Assembly (NCBI RefSeq): GCF_018336935.1
Contig: NZ_CP068771.1
Span: forward strand, 3,782,001-3,846,000
From: Serratia plymuthica
GTDB taxonomy: Bacteria > Pseudomonadota > Gammaproteobacteria > Enterobacterales > Enterobacteriaceae
Direction of reading: 5' to 3'
DNA: 64,000 nt
The position numbers were made by a program, and so were the translations under genes. Shown here one piece after another: positions 38,557 to 51,303 of the stretch; position 1 is the first letter of the stretch, and every line of letters starts with the position of its first letter. The notes below the pieces were generated by a model, which worked only from the letters and a program-made list of their open reading frames with translations, was not told the DNA's origin and searched no databases.

Positions 38557-40871
38557 CAGTGGCAGTTACCCTGAGCACCCTGGCAACAGGCTGCAGGCGT
38601 AGCTTTGCCCAGACGCACCGTCACCCGGCTGCGCGCCCGGCGCAGGCCGAATAAAATCAACAGATTGACCAGCACCACGATCGCGATGGCCGTCAGGCTG
38701 TATCCCGGATGCTGGCCGAAGGTGGCAACCTGATAAAACAGCGTAGCCAAGGAGTAGGCGAGGTTCAGACCCCAGAGAATGGAAAAGGCCATCCAGCCGC
38801 GGCTGGATTCACGGGCGATAGCGCCCATCACCGATACGCAGGGCACGTACAGCAGCACAAAGATCAGGTAGCTGTAGGCAGAGACGCCGGAGCCGAATTT
38901 GCTGCTCATCATGCCCATTGAGCTGACGCCCATTTCGCCGTCGCCCTTGCTGGCCTCGATGGGGTTGGACAATACGCTCAGGCTGAAGGTGTCTTTCAGC
39001 CCCTGCCAGGTGGTTCCCACCGCGCCGCTCAGTTCGTTCAGCAGATTAAAGTTGGCGGCATCAAACTCGGCGTTATTGATATGTTCGGCGGTGTACAGGG
39101 TGTTCAATGTGCCGACCACCACTTCTTTCGCCATGGCCCCGGTCACCAGCCCGACGGTGGCCTGCCAGTTATCGTTATGTACGCCCATCGGCTGCAGCAG
39201 CGGCGTCAGGATCTTGGACACCGACGCCAACGCGGAATCATTGAGGTTATCGACCGGCTTGCCGCTGAACGTAAAGCTGTTCAGGCCGCCGATGAAGATG
39301 CTGGCGATCACGATCACTTTCCCGGCGCGCAGCACAAAGCCTTTCAGCCGCTGCCAGGTTTGCAGCAGCAGGCTTTTCAGGTGCGGCACATGATAAACCG
39401 GCAATTCCATGACGAACGGCGAAGCTTCGCCGCGCATGATGGTGTACTTCAGCACCAGTCCGGTGAGGATCGCCACCACGATGCCGAGCATATACAGCGA
39501 GAACACCACGCCGGCGCCGTCCTGGCCGAAGAAGGCGGCGGCAAACACCGCAAAAATCGCCAGCCGGGCGCCGCAGGACATGAACGGCGCCATCATGATG
39601 GTAATCAAGCGTTCACGCGGGGCATCCAGCGTGCGTGCACCCATGATGGACGGCACGTTGCAGCCGAAGCCGACAATCAGCGGCACGAAGGATTTACCGG
39701 GCAGCCCAAGAGCTTGCATCAGGCGGTCCATGACAAACGCCGCACGCGCCATGTAGCCGGAGTCTTCGAGGAAGGACAGAAACAGATACATCATGCCGAT
39801 TTGCGGCACCAGCGGCAGCACGGTGTTGATGCCCCCGCCGATGCCCTGCGCTAGGAAAATCGTCAGCCATTCAGGAAAGTGCAGGCTGTAGCCCAGCCAT
39901 TGGATGCCCTGGATAAAGATTGCCGCCGAACCGATATCAAAGATCGGCTGCAGCGCGCCGCCGAGGTTGATCGCCAGCAAGAACATCAGGTACATCACCA
40001 GCAAAAAGATGGGCACCCCCAGCCAGCGGTTGAGGATCACTTTGTCCAGCGCTTCGGTCAGGCGGTTTGGCATCGCCTGCTGCGAGTTGCTGACCGCATC
40101 GCTCAGGGTGGCTATCGACTGATAGCGCGCATCGGCAATCACCAATGCAGGATCTTCCTGTTGCTGTTGTTGCAGCGCCAGCCTGGCGGCAGGCAGCAGG
40201 GCGGTGGCGTTGCCGGCCAATTGATGGCTGTAGATGTCGCCTTCCAGCATTTGCAGCGCCAGCCAGCGGCGTTGCTCCGTTGGCATAGCCGCCGGCATGG
40301 CGTCGCTCAGGGTGGCCATTTCCTTCAGCAGCGCCGGCGGATAGTTCACCAGCGCTTTCAGATCGTTAAACCGGTGGTTGTCGATTATCTGCTTCAACAT
40401 GCCGATGCCGTCGGCCTTGGTGGAGACCAAAGGCACCACCGGGCAGCCGAGACGCGCCGACAGCGCTGCGATATCAATCTCGATTTGCTGGCTTCTGGCG
40501 ATATCCAGCATGTTCAGCGCAACGATGCAGGGGATGCCCAGTTCCAGCAGTTGCAGCGTCAGGTACAGGTTGCGCTCAAGGTTGGAGGCGTCGACGACGT
40601 TGATCAGCAGATCGGCATCGCCGCTCAGGATGTAATGGCAGGCGATCTGTTCGTCGAGCGAGGTTTGTTCCGAGATGGTGGTCAGCGAATAGGTGCCGGG
40701 CAGATCGACCAGGTTGACCTGGGATTGCGGCGTAGTGAACTGGCCTTCTTTACGCTCTACCGTCACGCCGGCCCAGTTGCCGACCCGCTGGCGAGCTCCG
40801 GTCAACTGGTTGAACAGCGTAGTTTTACCGGAATTGGGGTTGCCTATTAAGCCAATCGTGAGTTTTTTCAT
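38556..40871 (-). CDS. feoB: Ferrous iron transporter FeoB
   Basis: 771 aa from the ATG at 40871 (MKKLTIGLIGNPNSGK); a TTG at 40892 would add seven residues. N-terminal G-protein domain: GNPNSGKTTLFN (G1), DLPGTYSL (G3), NMLD (G4); then a helical spacer and polytopic membrane domain with GFGCNVPS and the MAPFMSCGARL gate motif. C-terminus is Cys-rich (ACCQGAQGNCH). Transports Fe2+ inward. Confidence 0.96.
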   Translation of the reverse strand: MKKLTIGLIGNPNSGKTTLFNQLTGARQRVGNWAGVTVERKEGQFTTPQSQVNLVDLPGTYSLTTISEQTSLDEQIACHYILSGDADLLINVVDASNLERNLYLTLQLLELGIPCIVALNMLDIARSQQIEIDIAALSARLGCPVVPLVSTKADGIGMLKQIIDNHRFNDLKALVNYPPALLKEMATLSDAMPAAMPTEQRRWLALQMLEGDIYSHQLAGNATALLPAARLALQQQQQEDPALVIADARYQSIATLSDAVSNSQQAMPNRLTEALDKVILNRWLGVPIFLLVMYLMFLLAINLGGALQPIFDIGSAAIFIQGIQWLGYSLHFPEWLTIFLAQGIGGGINTVLPLVPQIGMMYLFLSFLEDSGYMARAAFVMDRLMQALGLPGKSFVPLIVGFGCNVPSIMGARTLDAPRERLITIMMAPFMSCGARLAIFAVFAAAFFGQDGAGVVFSLYMLGIVVAILTGLVLKYTIMRGEASPFVMELPVYHVPHLKSLLLQTWQRLKGFVLRAGKVIVIASIFIGGLNSFTFSGKPVDNLNDSALASVSKILTPLLQPMGVHNDNWQATVGLVTGAMAKEVVVGTLNTLYTAEHINNAEFDAANFNLLNELSGAVGTTWQGLKDTFSLSVLSNPIEASKGDGEMGVSSMGMMSSKFGSGVSAYSYLIFVLLYVPCVSVMGAIARESSRGWMAFSILWGLNLAYSLATLFYQVATFGQHPGYSLTAIAIVVLVNLLILFGLRRARSRVTVRLGKATPAACCQGAQGNCH

Positions 40872-40941
40872 TTTTCGCGTGATATCAGTCAATGGACATT
40901 GAGCCGGGCGATGGGCGCGGCCAGAGCGAGACGGCGCAGAG

Positions 40942-41166
40942 TCAGGATTGGCCGTCGAGCAGGATTAGGGCCAGGTCTTTCCTGCGCAGCACCAGGCTGA
41001 CGCGGCGGGTTTTTATTTCTATCGGATCACCCAGCGGTGCGACGCGCACCACTTCAAACGAAGAGCCGGGCAGCATGCCTAGCGATAACAGTTTCTGGCG
41101 ATAGGCCGGGCCGATGTCACTGGAAAAACCGGCAATCTTATAAGAGCGTTTAGGCTGAAGATGCAT
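40942..41166 (-). CDS. feoA: Ferrous iron transport protein FeoA
   Basis: 74 aa SH3-like domain ([39 protein letters not shown]... pattern, split here), the small cytosolic partner of FeoB. First gene of feoABC; 70 bp separate it from feoB. Confidence 0.95.
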   Translation of the reverse strand: MHLQPKRSYKIAGFSSDIGPAYRQKLLSLGMLPGSSFEVVRVAPLGDPIEIKTRRVSLVLRRKDLALILLDGQS

Positions 41167-41804
41167 ATAACCTTCTCAGAGCCCCTGTTATTGGGCCGAT
41201 GACGATAAAAGAACGTTCCAGACCAAGCGCCGCGATGAAGATCGCAGGCTGCCGACGTTTTCAATTCATGAGGTAATGCAGTGAACACGCAACGCAATAA
41301 TAGTGAGAATAGTTATCGTATTCAATACAAAAAGTAGGGGTATTGGTAACCAAAGGTTATGGCATCGGCACTTAACGATCGGATTGCCTGATGCCCCTAT
41401 TTTTATCACCTGGCCTGTGGGGGATCAAATGCGAATGGCGAGTTAAATCAGTTACGTAATTGCAGTGATTTTTTCCGATTTGCAAAAATTAGCGACAAAT
41501 TGAGTGGCGTTTAGAGGGGATGGCGGCGAGCCGGCGTTTATTCGGTAACATCTTGCCGGCGGAATACGAGCGGTAACCATTTGTGTTTCACCGGGAAAGG
41601 ACGAAATGAAAACCTGATGTTAAAAACGGTGTTAATGAACGGGGATTCGGCGTTATTTTCAGGCTGAAAAACCGGGGATTGTCGCTCGGGAAAAATAAGC
41701 GGGTTTATTGAGGCGGGTCAAAAAATAGCGACGCTTTTTTTGAGAAAGGGCGGAGCCGGCTCCGCCCTGTGTACCTTGAGTCTTTCAGCTAGGCAGCACT
41801 GCCC
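41167..41804. promoter_or_regulatory. feoA upstream region and tex 3' region
   Basis: 638 bp, AT-rich, without a credible gene. A Fur-box-like GAGAATAGTTATCGTATTC (41305-41323) fits iron repression of feo. A TTGAT half-site on the minus strand (41428-41432) could be an FNR half-site. At 41747-41768 a perfect AGGGCGGAGCC/GGCTCCGCCCT palindrome follows tex and may terminate it. The middle (41450-41740) shows nothing I recognise. Confidence 0.55.
41747..41768 (-). terminator. Palindromic hairpin after tex
   Basis: 22-bp perfect palindrome 37 bp beyond the tex stop codon region on the minus strand, followed by TTCTC rather than a clean T-run; termination is probable, not certain. Confidence 0.5.
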
Positions 41805-44126
41805 CTACGATTTCTTACCGAATGCCGCAGCCAGCGCGTCGCCCATGGCGCTGTTGCCTGCCGTCGAGCTGCTGCGCGGTTTGGCCTTATTGGCCGGCGC
41901 GCGGGAAGGGCTGTCCTTCGCCGGGGCGCCGCCGCGACGTGGCGAACCTTCACCCGGTTGCTCGTCCAGACGCATGCTCAGCGCGATGCGTTTGCGTTGC
42001 AGATCCACTTCCATCACCTTCACTTTGACGATGTCGCCGGCTTTCACCACGGTATGCGGATCTTCGACGAACTTGTCCGCCAGCGAGGAGATATGCACCA
42101 GGCCGTCCTGATGTACGCCGATATCCACAAAGGCGCCGAAGTTGGTGACGTTGGTGACCGAGCCTTCCAAAATCATGCCCGGCTGCAGATCGTTGAGGGT
42201 TTCCACGCCCTCGGCAAAGGTGGCGGTTTTGAATTCCGGACGCGGATCGCGGCCCGGTTTCTCCAGCTCTTTCAGGATGTCGGTGACCGTCGGCACACCA
42301 AATTTGTCGTCGGTGAAGTCGCTGGCCTTCAGGCTACGCACCGCCGCCGGGTTGCCCATCAGATCCTGCAGCGCCTGCCGGGTGGCGGCCAGAATACGTT
42401 CGACCACCGGGTAGGTTTCCGGGTGAACGGTAGAGGCATCCAGCGGGTTATCGCCGTGGTTGATGCGCAGGAAGCCGGCGCACTGTTCAAAGGCTTTTGG
42501 CCCCAGACGGCTGACTTTCAGCAGTTGTTCGCGGTTGCTGAAGCGACCGTTCTCATCACGCCAGGTAACGATGTTCTGCGCCATCATGCGGGTCAGGCCG
42601 GCCACGCGGGTCAGCAACGGCACTGAGGCGGTGTTCAGATCCACACCGACGGCGTTTACGCAGTCTTCCACCACCGAGTCCAGCTTTTTCGCCAGCTGGC
42701 TTTGGCTGACATCGTGCTGGTACTGGCCGACGCCGATGGATTTCGGGTCGATTTTGACCAGTTCGGCCAACGGATCCTGCAAACGGCGGGCGATGGAGAC
42801 GGCGCCACGCAGCGAAACGTCGAGGTTCGGGAATTCCAGCGCCGCCAGTTCGGAGGCGGAATATACCGAGGCGCCCGCTTCGCTGACGATCACCTTCTGC
42901 GCTTTGACTTCGCTGAACTGCTGCTGCAATTCAAGGTAAAAACGCTCGGTCTCACGCGATGCGGTGCCGTTGCCGATAGCGACCAGCTCTACTTTGTGTT
43001 TGATGCACAGGGCGGCGACGATGGCAGCGGCTTTCGCAGCCTGGCCGGTGTGCGGGTAGACGGTATCGGTAGCGACCAGCTTGCCGGTGGCATCCACCAC
43101 CGCCACTTTTACCCCGGTGCGCAGACCGGGGTCCAGGCCCATGGTGGCGCGCATGCCGGCCGGTGCGGCCATCAGCAGATCCTGCATGTTACGGGCGAAA
43201 ACGTTGATGGCTTCGTCTTCCGCGCGTTCGCGCACCGTCCCCATCAGTTCGGTTTCCAGATGCAACAGCACCTTGATGCGCCAGGTCCAGTTGACCACCG
43301 CTTTGCGCCAGGCATCGGCCGGGGCGTTATTCAGGCGCAGGTCGAGGTGGCTGATGATGATTTGCTCCGCCTGGCTTTCGCGCGGGGCTTCTTCAAACTG
43401 CGGATCGGCGTTCAGCGCCAACTGCAGCACGCCTTCGTTGCGGCCACGGAACATCGCCAATGCACGGTGTGAAGGCACCTGGGCAATAGGCTCATGGTGA
43501 TCAAAGTAGTCGCGGAACTTGGCGCCGTCTTCTTCTTTGCCTTCCACCACTTTGGACACCAGGTGAGCATGCTTCCACAGGTAGTTACGTACCTTGGCCA
43601 GCAGCGCGGCGTCTTCGGCGAAGCGCTCCATCAGGATGTAACGCGCGCCGTCGAGGGCGGCTTTGACATCCGCCACGCCCTTGTCGGCGTCAACGTAGCC
43701 TTCGGCCAGCTGTTCCGGCTGTTGCTGCGGATCCTGCCACAGGGTGTCGGCCAATGGCTCCAGACCTGCTTCGATAGCGATTTGGCCACGGGTACGACGT
43801 TTGGGTTTGTACGGCAGGTAGAGGTCTTCGAGCTCGGTTTTGCTTTGCGTGGCGTTGATCGCCCCCGCCAGCTGTTCGGTCAGTTTGCCCTGCTCGTCGA
43901 TCGATTTGAGGATGGTCTGACGGCGGTCTTCCAGTTCACGCAGATAACCCAGGCGGGTTTCCAGCTGGCGCAGTTGAGTGTCGTCCAGGCCCCCGGTGAC
44001 TTCCTTACGATAGCGTGCGATAAAAGGCACGGTATTACCTTCATCCAGCAGACGGATGGCGGAGTCAACTTGCTCCGGCCGGGCCTGCAGTTCTGTTGCA
44101 ATAATGCGGCTCAGTGGGTCATTCAT
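41805..44126 (-). CDS. tex: Tex-family RNA-binding transcription accessory protein (YhgF)
   Basis: 773 aa. Tex N-terminal domain, YqgF/RNase H-like domain ([14 protein letters not shown]), helix-hairpin-helix repeats ([19 protein letters not shown]) and a C-terminal S1 RNA-binding domain ([33 protein letters not shown], read across its length). Ends in a basic, Ser/Pro-rich tail. Acts in transcription or RNA metabolism; details are uncertain. Between feoA and greB, as in E. coli. Confidence 0.94.
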   Translation of the reverse strand: MNDPLSRIIATELQARPEQVDSAIRLLDEGNTVPFIARYRKEVTGGLDDTQLRQLETRLGYLRELEDRRQTILKSIDEQGKLTEQLAGAINATQSKTELEDLYLPYKPKRRTRGQIAIEAGLEPLADTLWQDPQQQPEQLAEGYVDADKGVADVKAALDGARYILMERFAEDAALLAKVRNYLWKHAHLVSKVVEGKEEDGAKFRDYFDHHEPIAQVPSHRALAMFRGRNEGVLQLALNADPQFEEAPRESQAEQIIISHLDLRLNNAPADAWRKAVVNWTWRIKVLLHLETELMGTVRERAEDEAINVFARNMQDLLMAAPAGMRATMGLDPGLRTGVKVAVVDATGKLVATDTVYPHTGQAAKAAAIVAALCIKHKVELVAIGNGTASRETERFYLELQQQFSEVKAQKVIVSEAGASVYSASELAALEFPNLDVSLRGAVSIARRLQDPLAELVKIDPKSIGVGQYQHDVSQSQLAKKLDSVVEDCVNAVGVDLNTASVPLLTRVAGLTRMMAQNIVTWRDENGRFSNREQLLKVSRLGPKAFEQCAGFLRINHGDNPLDASTVHPETYPVVERILAATRQALQDLMGNPAAVRSLKASDFTDDKFGVPTVTDILKELEKPGRDPRPEFKTATFAEGVETLNDLQPGMILEGSVTNVTNFGAFVDIGVHQDGLVHISSLADKFVEDPHTVVKAGDIVKVKVMEVDLQRKRIALSMRLDEQPGEGSPRRGGAPAKDSPSRAPANKAKPRSSSTAGNSAMGDALAAAFGKKS

Positions 44127-44305
44127 AAGTCTGGTATCTGTTGAGAACGGTTAGGAAACAGGGGGACAGTTATACGGATTGATCGGCAAAAATGCCAGTG
44201 GCGCTGCCCGTCTTTGCCCGATGCGCCGAGGTTGTGCGGGTGGCTGCTGCCGCAAGCTCCGCGGGACAGCGGCCACCCGCGAGGCCGCTCGGAAAAAACC
44301 GAATC

Positions 44306-44779
44306 TTACTTCACGTACTCGATCTCATTCACATACCACAGCGCATCACCCACCGGGGTGTTGACGGTGGCGGCATCCCCCACCTCTTTTTTAAGCAGGG
44401 CGCGGGCCATCGGCGAATCGATGGAAATGTAGTCCCGACGGCCAAAAATTTCGTCGTAGCCCACAATGCGAAAGCGTTTGATCTCGCCATTCTCATTTTC
44501 CACTTCCACCCAGGCGCCGAAGAACACCTTGCCTTCCTGTTGCGGCGAATAGTCGACAATCTTCAACTGCTCGAGACATTTGGTCAGGTAGCGGACGCGG
44601 CGATCGATTTCCCGCAATCGCTTTTTGTTGTACTGGTAATCGGCATTTTCACTTCTGTCGCCGAGGCTGGCGGCCCAGGTCACTTTTTTGGTGACTTCCG
44701 GTCGTTCTTCACGCCAGAGAAAGTCCAGCTCCTGTTTGAGCTTGTCGTAACCTTCGCGGGTTATCAGCTGCGTTCTCAT
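44306..44779 (-). CDS. greB: Transcript cleavage factor GreB
   Basis: 157 aa. N-terminal coiled coil with the acidic tip (GDRSENADYQYNKKRLREIDRR) and C-terminal FKBP-like domain. Inserts into the RNA polymerase secondary channel to rescue backtracked complexes. Divergent from ompR. Confidence 0.96.
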   Translation of the reverse strand: MRTQLITREGYDKLKQELDFLWREERPEVTKKVTWAASLGDRSENADYQYNKKRLREIDRRVRYLTKCLEQLKIVDYSPQQEGKVFFGAWVEVENENGEIKRFRIVGYDEIFGRRDYISIDSPMARALLKKEVGDAATVNTPVGDALWYVNEIEYVK

Positions 44780-45186
44780 TGTTTTCTGCCTTTATGGGAT
44801 ATCAAAGGTTGCATGACGGTGCTTTGGCTTGGCGTTGCCGGATGCAATAAGCGCTCAATAAAGCGTCGGCTCGCAAAATTGCCGATCGCTGACGTTTTTT
44901 ATCGCCTCGCCTGAGTTACACTGCCGAACCAGCCGCCCGGCTGCAACTCGAAATTCATGGGTGTATCGCCCTTGGTCGAATGACGGAGTTATCCCAAATT
45001 TAATCTAAAAATATCGGGATTTTGACGAACCGTCGCCGGCATTTTGATGAAAATTGTTGATAAATGGGCAAAAGAATAAGCTTTGTAACAATTTCGTCTA
45101 GAATATATACCATTAAATGCTGTCCGAAATGACAGGGTTTTTTAACAATATTCACGTCAGGCAATAAAGCCTTTGGGAGTAATACA
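44780..45186. promoter_or_regulatory. greB-ompR divergent region
   Basis: 407 bp. A degenerate ERIC-type end (CAACTCGAAATTCATGGGTGTA, 44943-44964 with flanks) lies near greB. AT-rich sequence follows. The likely ompR promoter is around TTGTAA (45083-45088) and TATATA/TATACC (45104-45111), in a stretch like the E. coli ompB promoter (GTAACAATTTCGTCTAGAAT). Confidence 0.5.
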
Positions 45187-47273
<2,087 letters not shown>

Positions 47274-47309
47274 CGCCTGCTGACAGAGGGCCGCCTCGCT
47301 GCGGCTCCG

Positions 47310-47789
47310 TCAGGGTTTTCTGCTCATCACATAGTATTCCGCCGCTTCTTCGTGCAGACGCCGAGCGGTGTTGGCTTGCCAAGGATCGATTAACTCAATC
47401 CCGCAATGGATAAAGTCTTTGGTATTACGCGTGGCTAATGTGGCGCCGTAATGCAGGCAGGTGGCGGCGATTTGGGTGTCTGGAAAGCTGACGCCGATGC
47501 CTCGGCGGCGGTTAGCGCCCATGAGTTCAGCATGCTGCAGAGCGCAGCCAGTATCAAAGGGCAAAATTCTTTCCGAAAACTCCTCTTGCAGCATTACACC
47601 CAGATTGGTTTGCAACTCGAACTGCCTTTTGCCGGAGGGCATACAGGCTATGCCGGTGTACAGCTCCGCGACCACGACAGCGCTCAGATAGAATTGATAG
47701 GTATCTTGTTGGTCCAGCCACCTTAAGACATGGTAATGAGGCGCTGGACGCAACAATTCTAAAACGACATTGGTATCGAGAATAATCAT
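47310..47789 (-). CDS. PIN-domain toxin (VapC/FitB type)
   Basis: 159 aa. PIN-domain ribonuclease with the expected acidic residues: Asp5 (MIILDTNVV), Glu42 (VVVAELYTG), Asp104 (SFPDTQIAA) and Asp125 (RNTKDF). Such toxins cleave RNA in a Mg2+-dependent way and are held inactive by the antitoxin. Its ATG overlaps the antitoxin stop by 4 bp. Inserted between envZ and pckA, which adjoin in E. coli. Confidence 0.9.
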   Translation of the reverse strand: MIILDTNVVLELLRPAPHYHVLRWLDQQDTYQFYLSAVVVAELYTGIACMPSGKRQFELQTNLGVMLQEEFSERILPFDTGCALQHAELMGANRRRGIGVSFPDTQIAATCLHYGATLATRNTKDFIHCGIELIDPWQANTARRLHEEAAEYYVMSRKP

Positions 47790-48049
47790 ACTTGGTCATC
47801 GTCGTCGTCAAAGGTGGCAATCCGCGGGGGTGTTTTATCGCGCGGCGGGATCTCCAATTCAACGCCGCCCAGCTCGGCAAAGTGCTGATGCATACGTGTT
47901 CCTAAACCATAGCGCGGCGGTTTTTTCACTAATGCCTGTTTCAAAATCATTCGAGCTTCCTCCTCCATGGAATGGCCGTTTTTCGCTGCCGAGACGCGCA
48001 GCAATTCTTTTACTTCGTCGTCCAGATTTCTGACGGTTATGGTAGCCAT
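47786..48049 (-). CDS. Ribbon-helix-helix antitoxin (FitA type)
   Basis: 87 aa from the ATG at 48049 with a strong AAGGAGG site; an upstream in-frame ATG at 48079 precedes that site. N-terminal MATITVRNLDDEVKELLRVS ribbon-helix-helix DNA-binding segment, and a GGVELEIPPR segment like gonococcal FitA, which enters the toxin active site. Acidic tail (FDDDDDQV). Probably represses its own operon. Confidence 0.9.
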   Translation of the reverse strand: MATITVRNLDDEVKELLRVSAAKNGHSMEEEARMILKQALVKKPPRYGLGTRMHQHFAELGGVELEIPPRDKTPPRIATFDDDDDQV

Positions 48050-48121
48050 TGTAACCTCCTTTGCTATCAATGATTGCACTGCATTATTATCTCTTTGTAT
48101 AGGCTAAAAAACAATCAATAA

Positions 48122-48151
48122 AAATAAAAAAAGGCGTGGAATCCACGCCTT
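48122..48151 (-). terminator. Terminator of pckA
   Basis: Stem AAGGCGTGGA / TCCACGCCTT with a T-run (TTTTTTTATTTT) on the minus strand, 25 bp beyond the pckA stop. Confidence 0.9.
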
Positions 48152-48175
48152 AGCTGAAGCTGTAAAAAGAGAGGG

Positions 48176-49795
48176 TTACAGTTTTGGACCGGCGCTGACC
48201 AGCGCGGCGCCCGCAGGCGTGTCGGTATATTTGTCGAAGTTGGTGATAAAACGCTCGGCCAGATCCTGCGCTTTTTCCTGCCACTGCTCAAGGCTGGCGT
48301 AGGTAGCGCGTGGATCCAGGATAGCCGGGTTGACGCCCGGCAGTGAGGTCGGCATCGCCAGATCGAAGATTGGCAGAGTGATGGTTTCCGCCTTGTCGAT
48401 TTCACCGTTGAGGATCGCGTCAATAATGCCGCGGGTATCCTTGATGGAGATGCGTTTGCCGGTGCCGTTCCAGCCGGTGTTCACCAGGTAGGCTTGCGCG
48501 CCGGCGGCCAGCATGCGTTTTACCAGCACTTCAGCATACTGCGTTGGGTGCAGCGTCAGGAAAGCTGCGCCGAAGCAGGAGGAGAAGGTCGGGGTTGGCT
48601 CGGTCACGCCGCGTTCGGTACCGGCCAGCTTGGCGGTAAAACCGGACAGGAAGTGATACTGAGTCTGGTTCGCGGTCAGGCGGGATACCGGCGGCAGTAC
48701 GCCGAAGGCGTCTGCGGTCAGGAAGATCACCTTGGTGGCATGACCCGCTTTGGAAACCGGCTTGACGATGTTTTGGATGTGGTAGATCGGGTAGGAAACG
48801 CGGGTGTTCTCGGTTTTTGAGCCGTCGTTGAAGTCTATGGTGCCGTCCGCCAGCACGGCAACGTTTTCCAGCAACGCATCGCGCTTGATGGCGTGATAGA
48901 TTTCCGGCTCGGCTTCTTCAGACAGCTTGATGGTTTTGGCGTAGCAGCCACCTTCGAAGTTAAATACGCCGTCGTCATCCCAGCCGTGTTCATCATCGCC
49001 AATCAACTGGCGTTTTGGATCGGTGGACAGGGTGGTTTTGCCGGTGCCGGACAGGCCGAAGAACACGGCCACGTCGCCTTTCTCGCCCACGTTGGCCGAG
49101 CAGTGCATGGAGGCGATGCCCTTCAGCGGCAGCAGGTAGTTCATTATCGAGAACATACCCTTTTTCATTTCGCCGCCGTACCAGGTGCCGCCAATCAGCT
49201 GCATGCGTTCAGTCAGGTTGAAAGCGACGAAGTTTTCCGAGTTCAGGCCCTGCTGCTGCCAGTTCGGGTTGGTGCACTTGGCGCCGTTCATCACCACGAA
49301 GTCCGGCTCGAAATCCTGCAACTCTTCATCAGACGGGCGGATGAACATGTTTTTCACGAAGTGCGCCTGCCAGGCCACTTCAGTGATAAAGCGTACTTTC
49401 AGGCGGGAGTCGGCGTTGGCGCCGCAGAAAGTATCTACTACGAACAGACGTTTGCCGGAGAGTTGCGTGGTGACCAGCTGTTTCAGGTCTGCCCAGACTT
49501 CTGGGCTGAGGGGTTTGTTGTCGTTTTTGCCTTTACCCTGATCGGCCCACCAGACGGTGTCGCGGGTGATGTCGTCACGGACGATGTATTTATCTTTCGG
49601 GGAACGGCCGGTAAAAATACCGGTGTCGACGGATACGGCACCCAGCTTGGTCACGACCCCACGTTCAAAACCCTCCAGAGACGGGTCGGTTTCTTCCTTG
49701 AACAGCAGTTCATAACTTGGGTTGTGAACGATTTCGCCGACGTTATGAATGCCATAAGCGGCCAGTTCCTGAGGGGTTATACCTTTAACACGCAT
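48176..49795 (-). CDS. pckA: Phosphoenolpyruvate carboxykinase (ATP)
   Basis: 539 aa. Converts oxaloacetate and ATP to phosphoenolpyruvate, first step of gluconeogenesis. P-loop [12 protein letters not shown], metal-binding [21 protein letters not shown] region, RVSYPIYHI adenine side. Ribosome site AAGGAG. In the E. coli order it is next to envZ; a toxin-antitoxin pair intervenes here. Confidence 0.98.
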   Translation of the reverse strand: MRVKGITPQELAAYGIHNVGEIVHNPSYELLFKEETDPSLEGFERGVVTKLGAVSVDTGIFTGRSPKDKYIVRDDITRDTVWWADQGKGKNDNKPLSPEVWADLKQLVTTQLSGKRLFVVDTFCGANADSRLKVRFITEVAWQAHFVKNMFIRPSDEELQDFEPDFVVMNGAKCTNPNWQQQGLNSENFVAFNLTERMQLIGGTWYGGEMKKGMFSIMNYLLPLKGIASMHCSANVGEKGDVAVFFGLSGTGKTTLSTDPKRQLIGDDEHGWDDDGVFNFEGGCYAKTIKLSEEAEPEIYHAIKRDALLENVAVLADGTIDFNDGSKTENTRVSYPIYHIQNIVKPVSKAGHATKVIFLTADAFGVLPPVSRLTANQTQYHFLSGFTAKLAGTERGVTEPTPTFSSCFGAAFLTLHPTQYAEVLVKRMLAAGAQAYLVNTGWNGTGKRISIKDTRGIIDAILNGEIDKAETITLPIFDLAMPTSLPGVNPAILDPRATYASLEQWQEKAQDLAERFITNFDKYTDTPAGAALVSAGPKL

Positions 49796-49991
49796 GTCAC
49801 TACTCCTTGGTCACAGAATTTCTGGCGCCAATTGTAGGGATCCGGCAGCGCGTAACCGCGATAGGTATCAAATATTTAACGTTTTAAGCGGTTTTTCGTT
49901 ACGATCTGAGAGATAGTCCACGGAAAAAAGCAAACGTGCAAACGGGGCAAATCGGCAGGTGCAGGGTGCACCCGCCGAGGCGGGGTGTTGC

Positions 49992-50870
49992 TTAGTGCAA
50001 CTGTTCGCTTTCGCCGGTGTTACCGGTGTACAGCGCCGCAACATCCACGGCGTCAAAGACATAGTGATTGCCGCAGTAGTCACAGTGCATATCGATATTG
50101 CCGTCCTGCTCCAGCATGTGTGCCACTTCTTCGGCTGGCAGCGTGATCAGGGCGTCAGCGCAGCGCTGGCGTGAACAGGTGCAACGGAAGATCACGTCCT
50201 GCGGTTCGTAGAGGGTGACTTCTTCCTGATGGTACAGGCGATACAGCACCTCATTGGCCGGCAGGCCGAACAGCTCTTCACTTTTCACCGTGTTGGTCAA
50301 TTGCACCAGATGATCGAAATCATCGGCATTGCCGTCTTGCGCCGGCAGCACCTGCAGCAGCATGCCGCCCGCTGCCGGTTTGCCTTCCGACTCGCCGGTG
50401 CGAATGAACAGACGGGTTGGCAACTGTTCTGACTGACGGAAATAGGCCTCAAGGCACTCGGCCAGGGTTTCGCCTTCCAGCGCGACCACGCCCTGATAGC
50501 GTTCGCCTTCGGTAGGCGCGATGGTGATCACCATGACGCCGTTGCCAATCATCTGATGCAGCGTGCTGTCGTCGGCGATGTCGCTCTGTACGCGCGCCAC
50601 GCCCCGCATTTCCTGACGGTTGTTGCCGTTAATCACCGCCAGCTTCAGCGGACCGTCGCCCTGCAATTGCACGGTGATGTCGCCGTCGAACTTCAGGGTT
50701 GCCGTCAGCAGGCTGGTGGCGACCAGCAGTTCACCCAACAGCTTTTGTACCGGCGCCGGGTAGTCGTGATTGTTCAGAACCTGCTGATAGGTTTCGCTGA
50801 CGGTAACCAGCTCACCGCGCACCGCGTAGTTTTCAAACAGGTAACGGTGCAATTGGTCATGGTTAGACAT
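49992..50870 (-). CDS. hslO: Redox-regulated holdase chaperone Hsp33
   Basis: 292 aa. C-terminal zinc/redox switch CxC ([10 protein letters not shown]) and CxxC (CDYCGNHY), which form disulfides under oxidative stress to switch on the chaperone. Starts [20 protein letters not shown]. First of two heat-shock-type genes with hslR 25 bp upstream on the same strand. Confidence 0.97.
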   Translation of the reverse strand: MSNHDQLHRYLFENYAVRGELVTVSETYQQVLNNHDYPAPVQKLLGELLVATSLLTATLKFDGDITVQLQGDGPLKLAVINGNNRQEMRGVARVQSDIADDSTLHQMIGNGVMVITIAPTEGERYQGVVALEGETLAECLEAYFRQSEQLPTRLFIRTGESEGKPAAGGMLLQVLPAQDGNADDFDHLVQLTNTVKSEELFGLPANEVLYRLYHQEEVTLYEPQDVIFRCTCSRQRCADALITLPAEEVAHMLEQDGNIDMHCDYCGNHYVFDAVDVAALYTGNTGESEQLH

Positions 50871-50895
50871 AGTTTTCTCTCATTGCGGTGAGGGC

Positions 50896-51303
50896 TTATT
50901 CCTGCTCACCAAATTTAAATTTAATCAGATCGCGCCGCTCTTTCTTGTCCGGACGGCGGTCCGGGTGCGGCATGGTCAGCGCATTCATCTTGCGCGCGAT
51001 CGCCATTTTCTCTCGGTTGACGATACTGGCCTCGGTTTCCTGATACATTTGCTGCGCCTCGTCGGCGCCGCGCCGTTGGCCGGTGAGGGCCAGCACGATC
51101 ACCGTGCGTTCTTCATTGCCCTGACGCAGTTTGATCTCGGCATTGATCTCGACAATTTTGCTCGGCTTGCCGCGTTGTCCGTTGTAGTGCACCTTGCCGC
51201 CGTCGATCATCTCCCGCGCCAGTGCGCGGGTCTTATAGAAACGCGCTGCCCACAGCCATTTGTCCAGCCGGACCGCATCGTCCCGCGTTGCTTTTTCTTT
51301 CAT
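50896..51303 (-). CDS. hslR: Ribosome-associated heat-shock protein Hsp15
   Basis: 135 aa. S4 RNA-binding domain (VRLDKWLWAARFYKTRALAR) and a basic tail. Binds stalled 50S subunits carrying nascent chains. Start overlaps the yrfG stop by 4 bp (ATGA), so yrfG-hslR-hslO form an operon. Confidence 0.95.
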   Translation of the reverse strand: MKEKATRDDAVRLDKWLWAARFYKTRALAREMIDGGKVHYNGQRGKPSKIVEINAEIKLRQGNEERTVIVLALTGQRRGADEAQQMYQETEASIVNREKMAIARKMNALTMPHPDRRPDKKERRDLIKFKFGEQE

